Shown one piece after another: positions 1-6,649 of a stretch of 64,000 nt of DNA. Each line of letters opens with the position of its first letter. The stretch's first letter is position 1. Below the pieces are notes generated by a model. It made no database searches and was not told the DNA's origin. It was given only the letters and a program-made list of their open reading frames with translations. Origin of the DNA: Candidatus Omnitrophota bacterium (GTDB lineage: Bacteria > Omnitrophota > Gorgyraeia > Velamenicoccales > Velamenicoccaceae); contig JACRLT010000005.1 in NCBI GenBank assembly GCA_016235185.1, positions 1-64,000 of the forward strand, given 5' to 3'. The position numbers and the translations under genes are program-made.

Positions 1-54
1 AGAAAGGGGCTTCAATAAACTATTGGGTAAACTGATCGTTACAATATTTCTCAT
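1..54 (-). CDS. Partial CopG/RHH-like antitoxin N-terminus (runs off left edge)
   Basis: An ATG at 54 follows a strong Shine-Dalgarno (GGAGG, 66-62) and opens 18 codons to the window edge, reading MRNIVTISLPNSLLKPLS. This is the typical N-terminal beta-strand of a ribbon-helix-helix DNA-binding protein. A consensus promoter lies just upstream (76-104). The neighbouring RHH/RelE operon suggests a second toxin-antitoxin unit, but only 18 residues are visible, so the family is tentative. Confidence 0.45.
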   Translation of the reverse strand, partial: MRNIVTISLPNSLLKPLS

Positions 55-75
55 GGGTTATGCCTCCTGTATTAA

Positions 76-104
76 ATTGTAATACAAATCGCTTCGTTTG
101 TCAA
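76..104 (-). promoter_or_regulatory. Sigma70-type promoter of the left-edge gene
   Basis: On the minus strand TTGACA (104-99), a 17-nt spacer and TACAAT (81-76) form a near-consensus promoter about 20 nt before the Shine-Dalgarno of the edge gene. A palindrome GTGTAA-ATTC-TTACAC (106-121) just upstream of the -35 is a possible operator. Confidence 0.6.
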
Positions 105-120
105 GTGTAAGAATTTACAC

Positions 121-142
121 TTCCGATGCGGGTTCGGAAAAG
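121..142. repeat. 22-bp direct repeat, copy 1 (left of RHH/RelE cassette)
   Basis: TTCCGATGCGGGTTCGGAAA plus AG is repeated exactly at 753-774. The copies bracket the toxin-antitoxin operon, and each lies just upstream of a TTGACA -35 box on the minus strand. TTCCGA/TCGGAA arms make each copy a small hairpin. A decayed third copy (about 16/21 matches) sits at 976-996. Confidence 0.7.
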
Positions 143-152
143 CTCCATTTTT

Positions 153-431
153 TTAATAGGCACTACCGCGATGATCAATAGTCAGCATAAAGACTATTTT
201 TTTGTGGCCGTCCGTTGTATAAAAGAATCGATAATCGCCTATCCGGTAGCGCCAGGTTTCAAGCCGATAATTTGAGAGTTTCTTTATATTCTTGCCAAAA
301 TACGGATTTTGTTTTAGTTGAGGATATACATAAGAAGCAAGTTTTCTCTTTATCCGCTCCTGCTGGCCGCTGAAGTTTTGTTCAAGGTCTTCTAAGAATT
401 GGCCTGTCTCAAAGATCCTAAAGTCATCCAA
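153..431 (-). CDS. RelE/ParE-family toxin (mRNA interferase-like)
   Basis: A 92-residue basic protein of RelE-superfamily size. Its C-terminal half (LETWRYRIGDYRFFYTTDG, then KKIVFMLTIDHRGSAY) matches the RelE core: the R-x-G-x-Y/F-R strand pair and the closing hydrophobic strand with I-D-H-R. RelE toxins cleave mRNA in the ribosomal A site, although ParE-type gyrase poisons share the fold and cannot be excluded. The start overlaps the end of the antitoxin gene by 8 bp, implying translational coupling. It should form a tight complex with that antitoxin and co-repress the operon. Confidence 0.85.
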   Translation of the reverse strand: MDDFRIFETGQFLEDLEQNFSGQQERIKRKLASYVYPQLKQNPYFGKNIKKLSNYRLETWRYRIGDYRFFYTTDGHKKIVFMLTIDHRGSAY

Positions 432-666
432 TGAATCTTCCCCGCATTTTCTTTGCGTCGCGATGGCCGGATTCCAATTTCTTTAAGAGTTTCTTATCCG
501 ACTTGATCTGGGCCATCTCAACGGGGTCTACGTAGTAGGATTCTTCTATATCTTCCAGGACTTCGGTGGTGATAAAGTTGGAAATGGGACGATGCTCGAT
601 CCTTGCCGCGGCTGCTATTTTCTCGTATTCTTCTTCCGATAGACGCAATGTGATCACTTTAGACAT
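424..666 (-). CDS. RHH antitoxin partner of RelE-like toxin
   Basis: An 80-residue protein. Residues 1-45 (SKVITLRLSEEEYEKIAAAA, then RIEHRPISNFI) form a ribbon-helix-helix DNA-binding domain. The acidic then basic C-terminus should wrap the toxin. It is the first gene of the pair, overlapping the toxin start by 8 bp. A Shine-Dalgarno (GAGGAGG) precedes ATG 666 and a consensus promoter lies at 717-745. Autorepression through AT-rich half-sites around the -10 is inferred from the family. Confidence 0.85.
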   Translation of the reverse strand: MSKVITLRLSEEEYEKIAAAARIEHRPISNFITTEVLEDIEESYYVDPVEMAQIKSDKKLLKKLESGHRDAKKMRGRFIG

Positions 667-716
667 CCGGCAAATACCTCCTCGTAAGTGTATTTTATTC
701 TTTTTTATTCAAATAT

Positions 717-745
717 ATTCTAATATATTTTTCACTATTTGTCAA
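717..745 (-). promoter_or_regulatory. Promoter of RHH/RelE operon
   Basis: TTGACA (745-740), a 17-nt spacer and TAGAAT (722-717) on the minus strand. The -10 sits in the near-palindrome ATATATTAGAATATATT, a plausible RHH antitoxin operator. Confidence 0.65.
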
Positions 746-752
746 GGGTGCT

Positions 753-774
753 TTCCGATGCGGGTTCGGAAAAG
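753..774. repeat. 22-bp direct repeat, copy 2 (right of RHH/RelE cassette)
   Basis: Exact copy of 121-142. The similarity extends across the adjacent TTTGTCAAG motif (97-105 and 738-746), i.e. into the -35 box of each flanking promoter. Confidence 0.7.
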
Positions 775-914
775 TTCAAAACTCCTCTGCGGATATTTCT
801 AACCACTCCAGGATCGCCTTTTGCATTTATCGATCACCCATTTGTAAAATTATTATTACTGTTTTCCTTTAAGCGAACAAATTAATTGTGATGCAAATTG
901 TTTCGGATTGCGGC

Positions 915-969
915 ATTCGCGCTTCGGATCGTCTTATTTCCTTCCTGCATAAATGGATATGTCCCTATT
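915..969. repeat. Imperfect direct repeat, left copy (DUF4258 cassette)
   Basis: Begins ATTCGCGCTTCGGATC and contains GCATAAATGGAT and TGTCCCTATT. The same order of words recurs at 1631-1690 with a few substitutions and a short insertion. The two copies bracket the DUF4258/zinc-finger pair. Confidence 0.65.
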
Positions 970-1053
970 AATCTTAATGTGGGTTTGGGAAAGCTCATTC
1001 CCGTCTCGTGTTTCTTGACATTCACTGACCATTCTGTTATGATTCCTTTTTAG

Positions 1054-1362
1054 ATGCTCAAGCAAATACGAGAAAAATTTGATACTGGCCAGTTTCAAAT
1101 TACCAGGCATGCCTTGAGACGCTGCGATACCAGAGGTATATCGCTGGCCGAAATTAAGAAAGTTATTTCTGACGGCGAGATTATCGAAAACTACCCCAAA
1201 GATTCTCCATATCCAAGCTGTCTTATTTTGGGCTATACGCACAAAAACGAACCTCTTTATGTCTTGTGTGCCCTTGGGAATCTCGTTCATATTGTCACCG
1301 TCCATTGGATAGATCCGGCAAAATGGCTGGATCCAAAAACTCGGAGGGAGAAAGTGTCATGA
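1054..1362 (+). CDS. DUF4258 protein, putative toxin
   Basis: A 102-residue protein with the DUF4258 pattern: an N-terminal helix, F-x-I-T-R-H-A-x-x-R (residues 14-23), the I-S-x-x-E-I helix, then strands ending in VHIVTVHW and DPAKW. The family is RelE-like in fold and commonly paired with YgiT/MqsA zinc-finger antitoxins, as here: its stop overlaps the next start (ATGA). Toxin activity is inferred from family and context. Nothing indicates truncation. Confidence 0.8.
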   Translation: MLKQIREKFDTGQFQITRHALRRCDTRGISLAEIKKVISDGEIIENYPKDSPYPSCLILGYTHKNEPLYVLCALGNLVHIVTVHWIDPAKWLDPKTRREKVS

Positions 1363-1583
1363 AAAACATCTTGTGCGCGCAATGCGGAGGAAAATTGCAT
1401 AAACAGAAAACATCCCTTGACCGCATGACTGAAGGGCATCTTTATCTCTTTGCGGATGTATCTGTCCAAGTTTGTGATCAATGTGGAGAAATTTGGATCC
1501 CAGGCACTTTGGCAGAGCGAATGGATCAGGCCATTCAAGGAAAGATTAAGCCCAAAAAACTCATTCCAGTACCGGTCTATTAG
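1359..1583 (+). CDS. YgiT-type zinc-finger antitoxin (MqsA N-domain-like)
   Basis: A 74-residue protein starting at ATG 1359, preceded by GGAGGGAG and overlapping the toxin stop by 4 bp. Two C-x-x-C pairs (CAQC at residues 6-9 and CDQC near residue 41) form the zinc-binding site of YgiT-type antitoxins. There is no C-terminal HTH domain, so unlike full-length MqsA it may act mainly by binding the toxin. The I-P-G-T-x-A-E motif after the second zinc pair is typical of the family. Confidence 0.8.
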   Translation: MKNILCAQCGGKLHKQKTSLDRMTEGHLYLFADVSVQVCDQCGEIWIPGTLAERMDQAIQGKIKPKKLIPVPVY

Positions 1584-1630
1584 TTTTTTTATTCTGTCCG
1601 CCATTCAGCCGTCTCTAATCAAATCTCGAT

Positions 1631-1690
1631 ATTCGCGCTTCGGATCTTCTTATCTTCTTCCCGCATAAATGGATGTGTGTTGTCCCTATT
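1631..1690. repeat. Imperfect direct repeat, right copy (DUF4258 cassette)
   Basis: Counterpart of 915-969. Both lie outside the two-gene unit. A related fragment of the TGTCCCTATT end occurs in reverse near 5080-5095. Confidence 0.65.
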
Positions 1691-1752
1691 TTTAAGCTTT
1701 TAAAAAACATGCCCTTCCGATTTCAATTTTCAATGCCTGGCCCAAAAGATGA

Positions 1753-2940
1753 CTAAAGAGCAACAAATTTTCCATAATTTTCTTTTATTCCGACCAAATC
1801 CAACCATCTCGCAGAAAGCCGGTTTCTAATCATCTGCTTTCTTATTGTATAGGTTTTGTAGCATTTCATTATGCCGAGGTATGAGTTCATGCTGCTTATA
1901 AACCGGTCCTTTTCTTCATCATCCGGTTCGTGATTGCGAATGACTTTGTTGTGTTTCTCCAACGACTGATAAAAGCTGCCTTTGATGCGATTAGCAATAT
2001 AAATACGATATGGTTTTATATAAGCCCCCAAAAACAAGAATCCTGACTCATAATGATTAATTTTTGTTTTATTGGGATGTAAAGTAAGCTGCCCACTCTC
2101 TTTCAGGTAGGCTGTAATCTCAGGCAAAGCGGCTAATAGACGGGTTTTATCGTGATGCATGACAAAAAAATCATCCACATAGCGTCCATAATATTTAAAC
2201 CCCAACTTTTTCTTCATCCAATGGTCAAAATCATTCAAAAAGATATTGCCAAAAAGCTGGCTGGTGAGATTTCCTATAGGCAGACCGCAGCCCTGAGAAG
2301 AATAAAATAGGCTTTTATTTGCGGGCAGTCCGCCCCAATCTGACGCTGATCCTTTAATTATACAATTATCTACCGGATTGCGAAATATTGTTCTCTGCAA
2401 CAGAAAATCAACCAGGCCTATATCAAACTGTATAACCTTACCTGATAAAGCGCATTTTTGATATTCCGTTTCTAACATGCCTGTTACTTTATGATACAAG
2501 AGTTCTCTGTTGATGCTCATAAAATAACCTGAAATATCCATTTGCATGATGTAGCAATCTTTTTTATAGTTTTCAGGGCAGGAGCGCAAAAACTTTGCCG
2601 CCCTTTGAATACCAATGCTTGTGCCTTTGCCTTTACGGCACGAATAGCAATCGTAAATAAGGTATTTTTCAATTATAGGCTCAAGGTATCCAAATAAAAG
2701 ATGGTGCACCACTCTATCTCTAAAATCTGCGGCAAATATTTCGCGTTTTATTGGTCTGTTTACAATAAAGGCTATTTCACGCGAGGGTTTATAACTACGG
2801 GTTTCTATTTCATTATGCAGTTTAAAGATTTCGCGTTCAAAATTTAATTCGAACTTTAATTGATTGATGGTGTTTCTCTTATTTTGCCGCGCATTGTAAT
2901 AAGCCCGAAACAAATCGGCGATTAATTGTGTATTATCCAT
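1753..2940 (-). CDS. Diversity-generating retroelement reverse transcriptase
   Basis: About 395 residues. Catalytic motifs are visible: the first aspartate in QMDISGYF, and YVDD (about residues 254-257 from this start). Just before YVDD, LPIGNLTSQ carries the I-G-x-x-x-S-Q signature that separates DGR reverse transcriptases from retron and group II intron enzymes (Q-G-x-x-x-S-P). The enzyme makes adenine-mutagenised cDNA from the template repeat for transfer into the variable repeat. It lies directly downstream of avd. I prefer the ATG at 2940 (AAAGGCGGCA before it, 8-bp overlap with avd) over the ATG at 2955, which lacks a Shine-Dalgarno. The gene appears intact. Confidence 0.95.
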   Translation of the reverse strand: MDNTQLIADLFRAYYNARQNKRNTINQLKFELNFEREIFKLHNEIETRSYKPSREIAFIVNRPIKREIFAADFRDRVVHHLLFGYLEPIIEKYLIYDCYSCRKGKGTSIGIQRAAKFLRSCPENYKKDCYIMQMDISGYFMSINRELLYHKVTGMLETEYQKCALSGKVIQFDIGLVDFLLQRTIFRNPVDNCIIKGSASDWGGLPANKSLFYSSQGCGLPIGNLTSQLFGNIFLNDFDHWMKKKLGFKYYGRYVDDFFVMHHDKTRLLAALPEITAYLKESGQLTLHPNKTKINHYESGFLFLGAYIKPYRIYIANRIKGSFYQSLEKHNKVIRNHEPDDEEKDRFISSMNSYLGIMKCYKTYTIRKQMIRNRLSARWLDLVGIKENYGKFVAL

Positions 2941-3307
2941 TGCCGCCTTTGTCATTCAAGACGCTTTTGTTTACGGATTTTTTCCAACCGCTAAGCTGTT
3001 TACTTATGCTTTCTATTAATACGTTGAGCGCGATCATTTTTTTAATATTTATTTGCCGCAAGTCATGCAGCAACCGTATAAGCAAACGGACTGTTTCAGT
3101 ACTCTCTCTGCAACTATCTATTTCCATTTCCTTTGCCCGGCTAAGATTGGTTCTATATATTTTCAGCAATAGCTCAAGGGTTTCGTTTTTCAGTTTTTCT
3201 CCAACAGTATATTTATACTCGCGCGACAAACCGGAAGTCATTTTATAGATCTCTATCAATAAATCATATCCTTTTTTAAAAACCGGTAAGGTATCATACA
3301 TCGCCAT
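2933..3307 (-). CDS. avd: DGR accessory variability determinant (Avd)
   Basis: A 124-residue, largely helical, basic protein related to the S23 four-helix-bundle family, as known for Avd. Avd forms a pentameric barrel that binds the reverse transcriptase and template RNA and is required for mutagenic homing. Position supports the call: it lies between the template repeat and the reverse transcriptase gene, overlapping the latter by 8 bp. The start ATG 3307 has AAGG at a 6-nt spacing; an in-frame ATG at 3301 is the alternative. Confidence 0.9.
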   Translation of the reverse strand: MAMYDTLPVFKKGYDLLIEIYKMTSGLSREYKYTVGEKLKNETLELLLKIYRTNLSRAKEMEIDSCRESTETVRLLIRLLHDLRQINIKKMIALNVLIESISKQLSGWKKSVNKSVLNDKGGNG

Positions 3308-3349
3308 AATTTACCTTAATAGAATAGGAGGATTGGCAGTTTTGTTTTA

Positions 3350-3532
3350 CAGTCTCTGAGACAACGAATACTAAAGCCATAAGCCTTATTGTTGTTGTTC
3401 ATGTTGCTGTTGCCGCTGTTGAAGTTCAGGTTCCAGCCGTTGGTAGCACTGTACTGAGTACTGCTCCAGTAGAAGCCGCCCGAGCCTCTATTGTTCAGCA
3501 CGCCATCGCTGTCGTTGAGGTAGCCTGCGGCA
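3350..3532 (-). repeat. DGR template repeat (TR)
   Basis: 183 bp aligned without gaps to 3721-3903 (166/183 identical). Read on the coding strand, TR is rich in AAC/AAT triplets, giving an Asn-rich virtual peptide. Every one of the 17 mismatches is an adenine in TR replaced by C, G or T in VR, the hallmark of DGR mutagenesis. The last 40 or so bases at the 3' side contain adenines but no changes, as expected for the homing initiation region. The open reading frame through TR is probably not a protein gene. Confidence 0.97.
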
Positions 3533-3562
3533 AAACAGCCCAATAAGTTGCCGCTTTACATG

Positions 3563-3669
3563 TGAATACACACAATTTGCGTGTATTCATCTTTTTTTGC
3601 TTTCGGAAAACCGAAAGCGGGCAACCAGACTATAATCTGCGCGCTAATCGAAACCAGTAGTTTCGATTA
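3563..3669 (-). other. Three perfect hairpins between VR and TR
   Basis: Stem 1: TGAATACAC/GTGTATTCA, 9 bp, loop 3572-3580, with a T7 tract on the plus-strand side (3592-3598). Stem 2: GCTTTCGG/CCGAAAGC, 8 bp, 4-nt loop, 3599-3618. Stem 3: TAATCGAAAC/GTTTCGATTA, 10 bp, 5-nt loop, 3645-3669. They lie 3' of the target stop codon and 5' of TR. Short hairpins after VR promote homing in known DGRs; that role here is inferred. Confidence 0.7.
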
Positions 3670-3719
3670 CTCCGGCATTTCACTTCCTGCCAATCCTAAA
3701 TTGTCAAAGAATCAAATTG

Positions 3720-4877
3720 TCAGTCTCTGAGACAACGAATACTAAAGCCATAAGCCTTATTGGTGCTGACCATGTAGCTGCCGCCGCTGGAGAAGTACAG
3801 GTACCAGCCGGCGGTAGCACTGTACTGAGTACTGCTCCAGTAGAAGCCGCCCGAGCCTCTATTGTACAGCACGCCACCGCTGACGTAGAGGTAGCCTGCG
3901 GCATGGAGTTTTAAAACATCAGTAAAAGTTTCGTTATAATCATCCCAACCTCCAACTTGACCAGTTGCATCTGCATTAGTCCATTCTGCAGAAGTGGGCA
4001 AGCGCCAGCCTGCGCCAAGCAATATGGTACAGGGATCGTTGACTGAAGTCCAATCGCTGGATTCATTAATTGAAGTAATAGTCCAGGACGGTGTAGGCCC
4101 AACTGCATAGCCCTGCTTACGGTTAAACTGCCAATACCAACCAGCAGAGGCATCTGTAGCATCTGTAGCTGAACTTGCCTGATTAGCAGCGCCAAGGTTT
4201 TGTTTTATCCAGCATTTACTCGCTCCCGAAAGAGAGCTAGTAACAGTCCCGTAAGTAATGGTTGTTGTAACAGGTGCTACAGCGCCGGCAGTGTGGTTAA
4301 CGTTAGCCAAGTTATTCCCGCAGGCCCACGCCCAAGTCGACGCTGTCAGAGTGATAGTCATGGTTTGCTGGCCTTGCGAAGAATCAGAGGCTGGCGATGT
4401 AAACGCAAGGCCGAGCTTAAAGTTAGCGCCAGCCGGTAAACTCGTATAAAGGGTCTTAGACGTTGTCTCGTCTAAAATAAGTGCGTCATCGTTTTTGGCT
4501 TTAAGGACAAAGGCATTAACCCCGCTGGATGCCTCGGCAGTCCAATTGCCCGATGACACCACAGTAGCGCTGATATTTTCACTACCGTCCGATGACCCTG
4601 TTATCGTCCAATACACGTCGCCTGTATCAGCGCAATTGACATCCGGCGCTGTGCCGCAGCTATAAACCGTCTGTGCGGCTTTGATCAAACCGATATCCCA
4701 GGAGGTAATTGACCCCGCGCCTACCTTGGTACCGGTAACAGAGACCTCAACGCCGGCAGCGAGGGCGGAACCAGAGAACAGAGGACAGAGGACAGAGGAC
4801 AGAGAACAGAGAACAGAGAACAGAAAAAATATAGGACCTAAACTTTTTCTAAAAAAGATTTTCATCGGATTCTCCAT
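3720..4877 (-). CDS. DGR target: secreted lectin-fold (Fib_succ_major/FGE-like) variable protein
   Basis: 385 residues. Residues 1-40 are a signal peptide (basic start, hydrophobic core, cleavage near SALA-AG), so the protein is exported. The middle is Ser/Thr/Ala-rich with beta-sandwich character. From about residue 215 comes a C-type-lectin-like domain of the Fib_succ_major/DUF1566 group, with GAGWRLPTSAEW as its landmark. The last 60 residues are the variable repeat; 13 of them differ from the TR-encoded residue, mainly Asn to Tyr, Ser, Gly, Val, Thr or Ala. Start ATG 4877 follows AGGAGG. The likely role is a diversified surface or secreted ligand binder; the ligand is unknown. Confidence 0.93.
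   Translation of the reverse strand: MENPMKIFFRKSLGPIFFLFSVLCSLSSVLCPLFSGSALAAGVEVSVTGTKVGAGSITSWDIGLIKAAQTVYSCGTAPDVNCADTGDVYWTITGSSDGSENISATVVSSGNWTAEASSGVNAFVLKAKNDDALILDETTSKTLYTSLPAGANFKLGLAFTSPASDSSQGQQTMTITLTASTWAWACGNNLANVNHTAGAVAPVTTTITYGTVTSSLSGASKCWIKQNLGAANQASSATDATDASAGWYWQFNRKQGYAVGPTPSWTITSINESSDWTSVNDPCTILLGAGWRLPTSAEWTNADATGQVGGWDDYNETFTDVLKLHAAGYLYVSGGVLYNRGSGGFYWSSTQYSATAGWYLYFSSGGSYMVSTNKAYGFSIRCLRD
3721..3903 (-). repeat. DGR variable repeat (VR)
   Basis: Codes for residues 326-385 of the target. Homology with TR ends at GTCTCAGAGACTG on the coding strand; the next base makes the stop codon TGA here but TGT in TR, a one-base distinction between the VR and TR ends. GTCTC-A-GAGAC is itself a small palindrome at the homing end. 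Confidence 0.97.
4773..4827. repeat. Heptamer array encoding the target's signal-peptide core
   Basis: Seven consecutive 7-bp words: AGAGAAC, three AGAGGAC, three AGAGAAC, then A-rich sequence (plus strand). Because 3 x 7 = 21 = 7 codons, the minus-strand reading yields a 7-residue hydrophobic period (LFSVLCS, LSSVLCP). Confidence 0.85.
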
Positions 4878-4970
4878 TTTTGCCTCCTGGCGACCTTCTG
4901 ATATAAGCTTATATTAATTCCCGAAATTTATCTATCCGCAAACATACCTTATTTTCCTGCGCAAAGTACT

Positions 4971-5066
4971 CTATTCCGTTATAAACAAATCATCAGCTTT
5001 AGAAAGCTCAATAATTCTTTCTGCAATAATTCTTCTCCTATGCCTTCTTACCAAAATCTTTTTCAT
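4971..5066 (-). CDS. Small basic ORF, 31 residues, doubtful
   Basis: ATG 5066 to TAG 4971 reads MKKILVRRHRRRIIAERIIE then LSKADDLFITE. A weak AAAGGGA precedes the start. It may be a genuine small gene, or the remnant of a longer one left between the DGR and the nucleotidyltransferase pair. I recognise no family. Confidence 0.25.
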   Translation of the reverse strand: MKKILVRRHRRRIIAERIIELSKADDLFITE

Positions 5067-5098
5067 GATAGATCCCTTTGAATTAGGGACACATCCCA

Positions 5099-5272
5099 TT
5101 ATTTGATAGAAAATTGGGTATTAACACAAAGCACCTTTTTCTGACACCTGCCAGCGGTTATATCAACCGTATATCTTAAATTAAAGAGAACAAATCGTAG
5201 GTAGTCATCCATCTTGATCGCCTTGGACCGCGAAAAATCCTTCCTAATAATCGGAAAATTCAATCGTTCCAT
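5099..5272 (-). CDS. Small partner of nucleotidyltransferase, unknown function
   Basis: A 57-residue protein with N-terminus MERLNFPIIRKDFSRSKAIK followed by MDDYLRFVLFNLRY. The ATG at 5272 lies one base after the upstream stop codon, indicating tight coupling. Similar small ORFs often accompany stand-alone nucleotidyltransferase genes. An antitoxin-like or HEPN-like partner role is possible but not shown by any motif. Confidence 0.6.
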   Translation of the reverse strand: MERLNFPIIRKDFSRSKAIKMDDYLRFVLFNLRYTVDITAGRCQKKVLCVNTQFSIK

Positions 5273-5273
5273 C

Positions 5274-5825
5274 TCACTCACCTTCGCATGCCTCAAGAAT
5301 TTTGTGATAAATTTCAGGTGTGCCGTATTTCAAGCACACTGCCTTAAACCTCTCCTCTTTAGCGTCAATCTGGTTTATTTTTATCAAATTGATGATATCG
5401 CTGATATCCTTGGCAAGACGCTGGGCTTGATTGTGTTTAATGGCGTGCAGCTTCATGGCAATCAAATTTTCCAATGAAGGGACGCGCAATCGGCACCCGG
5501 CTATCTCGGTCGTTGGGCTGTCTTCAAGAATTTTGCCAAGCGTCTCCTCGTCAACAAACATAAAATCAATATCCATCATCAAAAAATCGCCTTTACCGAA
5601 AACAAGCCTCACAAAAACATCTTGACGGCTTTCTACCGTATAACCCGCTGATCCTAAAAAAGGCAATATTTTTTCAAAGTCTCTCTTAGTAATAAGAAAA
5701 TCGACATCCAGGGTCTGCCGGGCATATTTATAATAATTAAGAGCAAACCCGCCGATTAAAACAAAACGAATATTTATCTTCTTAGAAATGTCCGACAACA
5801 AATCAAATACACTCTGATAACTCAT
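5274..5825 (-). CDS. MNT/AbiEii-like nucleotidyltransferase
   Basis: 183 residues from ATG 5825 (GCAGGG upstream). The nucleotidyltransferase core is visible: VLIGGFALNYY (G-G) followed by R-Q-T-L-D-V-D, giving the D-x-D metal pair, with a later acidic MDIDFMF strand. This fold transfers nucleotides to RNA, protein or small molecules; members of toxin-antitoxin systems AMPylate or CMPylate their targets. The reading frame is open to 5906, but that would overlap the preceding gene, so the internal ATG is preferred. Confidence 0.75.
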   Translation of the reverse strand: MSYQSVFDLLSDISKKINIRFVLIGGFALNYYKYARQTLDVDFLITKRDFEKILPFLGSAGYTVESRQDVFVRLVFGKGDFLMMDIDFMFVDEETLGKILEDSPTTEIAGCRLRVPSLENLIAMKLHAIKHNQAQRLAKDISDIINLIKINQIDAKEERFKAVCLKYGTPEIYHKILEACEGE

Positions 5826-5836
5826 AACCCTGCGTC

Positions 5837-6409
5837 CTATTTCTTGTCCTTTGCCTTTTTCTTTGTATTCTTTACACGATCTTCTTTTTTCTCGGTTGTT
5901 ATCCATATCTGCGCTTGAGCCGCAACGACAAACATCTCGCCTTCATTATTCTTCTTTGACTTTACCTCTAATATAGCCATGTATTTTTTATCGGCGTATT
6001 GTTTTTTTTGAGGCACTAAAACATACAACTCCACCTCACGAGTGGCGAAAGCATCTATGCGGATCTCCTTTTCTTCAGGGACAACCCAGGAAACATCCGG
6101 AATATCCTGATATCCGAAGGCCAAGGGACTCGTCGTCTTTGAAACAGGCAGGATAGCTATTGTAAAAGTATAAGCGCTGTCACTCTTATTCGTTATCTGG
6201 ATTTTTTTATGCTCGGTGGAATATTGCGACATGGCAGTTTTTTCCCCCAGCGGCACGTCTCTGACGGAGACGCTCCCGGGATTTACTGCAAGCCCCAGCG
6301 CAAAACACAAACAAGGGATCCCGAAAATAAAAAAAGCGGCCGCAGTCATTAACGCGTGCCGCAAACAAAAAAAAGACCCGCTTCTTGTTTTTGTATTTGA
6401 TCTTAACAT
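5837..6409 (-). CDS. Secreted Ig-fold protein (pilus chaperone/DUF916-like)
   Basis: 190 residues. A signal peptide at residues 1-38 (hydrophobic AAAFFIFGIPCLCFALG) is followed by a beta-rich domain: GLAVNPGSVSVRDVPLGEK, KKIQITNKSDSAYTFTIAI and later paired strands, resembling bacterial Ig-like periplasmic chaperone or DUF916 domains. The C-terminus is strongly basic and charged (about 30 residues of K/E/D/T). It ends 11 bp before the nucleotidyltransferase start and may be co-transcribed. A role in binding surface or pilus proteins is only a guess from fold. Confidence 0.6.
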   Translation of the reverse strand: MLRSNTKTRSGSFFCLRHALMTAAAFFIFGIPCLCFALGLAVNPGSVSVRDVPLGEKTAMSQYSTEHKKIQITNKSDSAYTFTIAILPVSKTTSPLAFGYQDIPDVSWVVPEEKEIRIDAFATREVELYVLVPQKKQYADKKYMAILEVKSKKNNEGEMFVVAAQAQIWITTEKKEDRVKNTKKKAKDKK

Positions 6410-6498
6410 CCTGCCCTCCGCATCATTGGTTTCATAATTTTATCGTAACTACTTGCAGATAAAAGACTTTTATCCCTAATAGTAGAATTTAGACCGAC

Positions 6499-6524
6499 AA
6501 AAAAACCACCCTTTAACAAGGTGG
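6499..6524 (-). terminator. Rho-independent terminator after the AbiE pair
   Basis: On the minus strand CCACCTT-GTTA-AAGGGTGG (one bulged base) is followed by T7. It sits about 125 bp past the antitoxin stop at 6650. Confidence 0.8.
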
Positions 6525-6649
6525 CTGATAGCTGTATTTTCTTTCTTAGGAGGACTCAAGATAAATGATCCTTCTTAATATTTATTTCTATGTTTCCATT
6601 ATAATATAAAATCCTGAAACTTCAACAAAAATATTTTTAAAAACGCGTA

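Larger units (their letters stand above)
667..1053. other. Gene-free stretch between two toxin-antitoxin cassettes
   Basis: Holds the promoter of the RHH/RelE pair (717-745), the second 22-bp repeat (753-774), its decayed copy (976-996) and the left copy of a second repeat (915-969). I see no supportable gene here. Confidence 0.5.

Noticed and set aside
121-774. Integron cassette attC sites around the RHH/RelE pair
   Set aside because: The repeats lack the R'/R'' core words and the folded single-strand structure expected of attC; no integrase is visible.
1753-2940. Retron or group II intron reverse transcriptase
   Set aside because: The I-G-x-x-x-S-Q motif, adjacent avd and TR/VR pair identify a DGR enzyme.
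3316-3543. Open reading frame across the template repeat with an Asn-rich product
   Set aside because: It is the TR read in the VR frame; the Asn codons are the mutable adenine triplets. No start signal, and the end runs into unrelated sequence.
4773-4827. Possible CRISPR or VNTR array
   Set aside because: There are no spacers; the unit is 7 bp and lies in coding sequence. Treated as a heptamer array.
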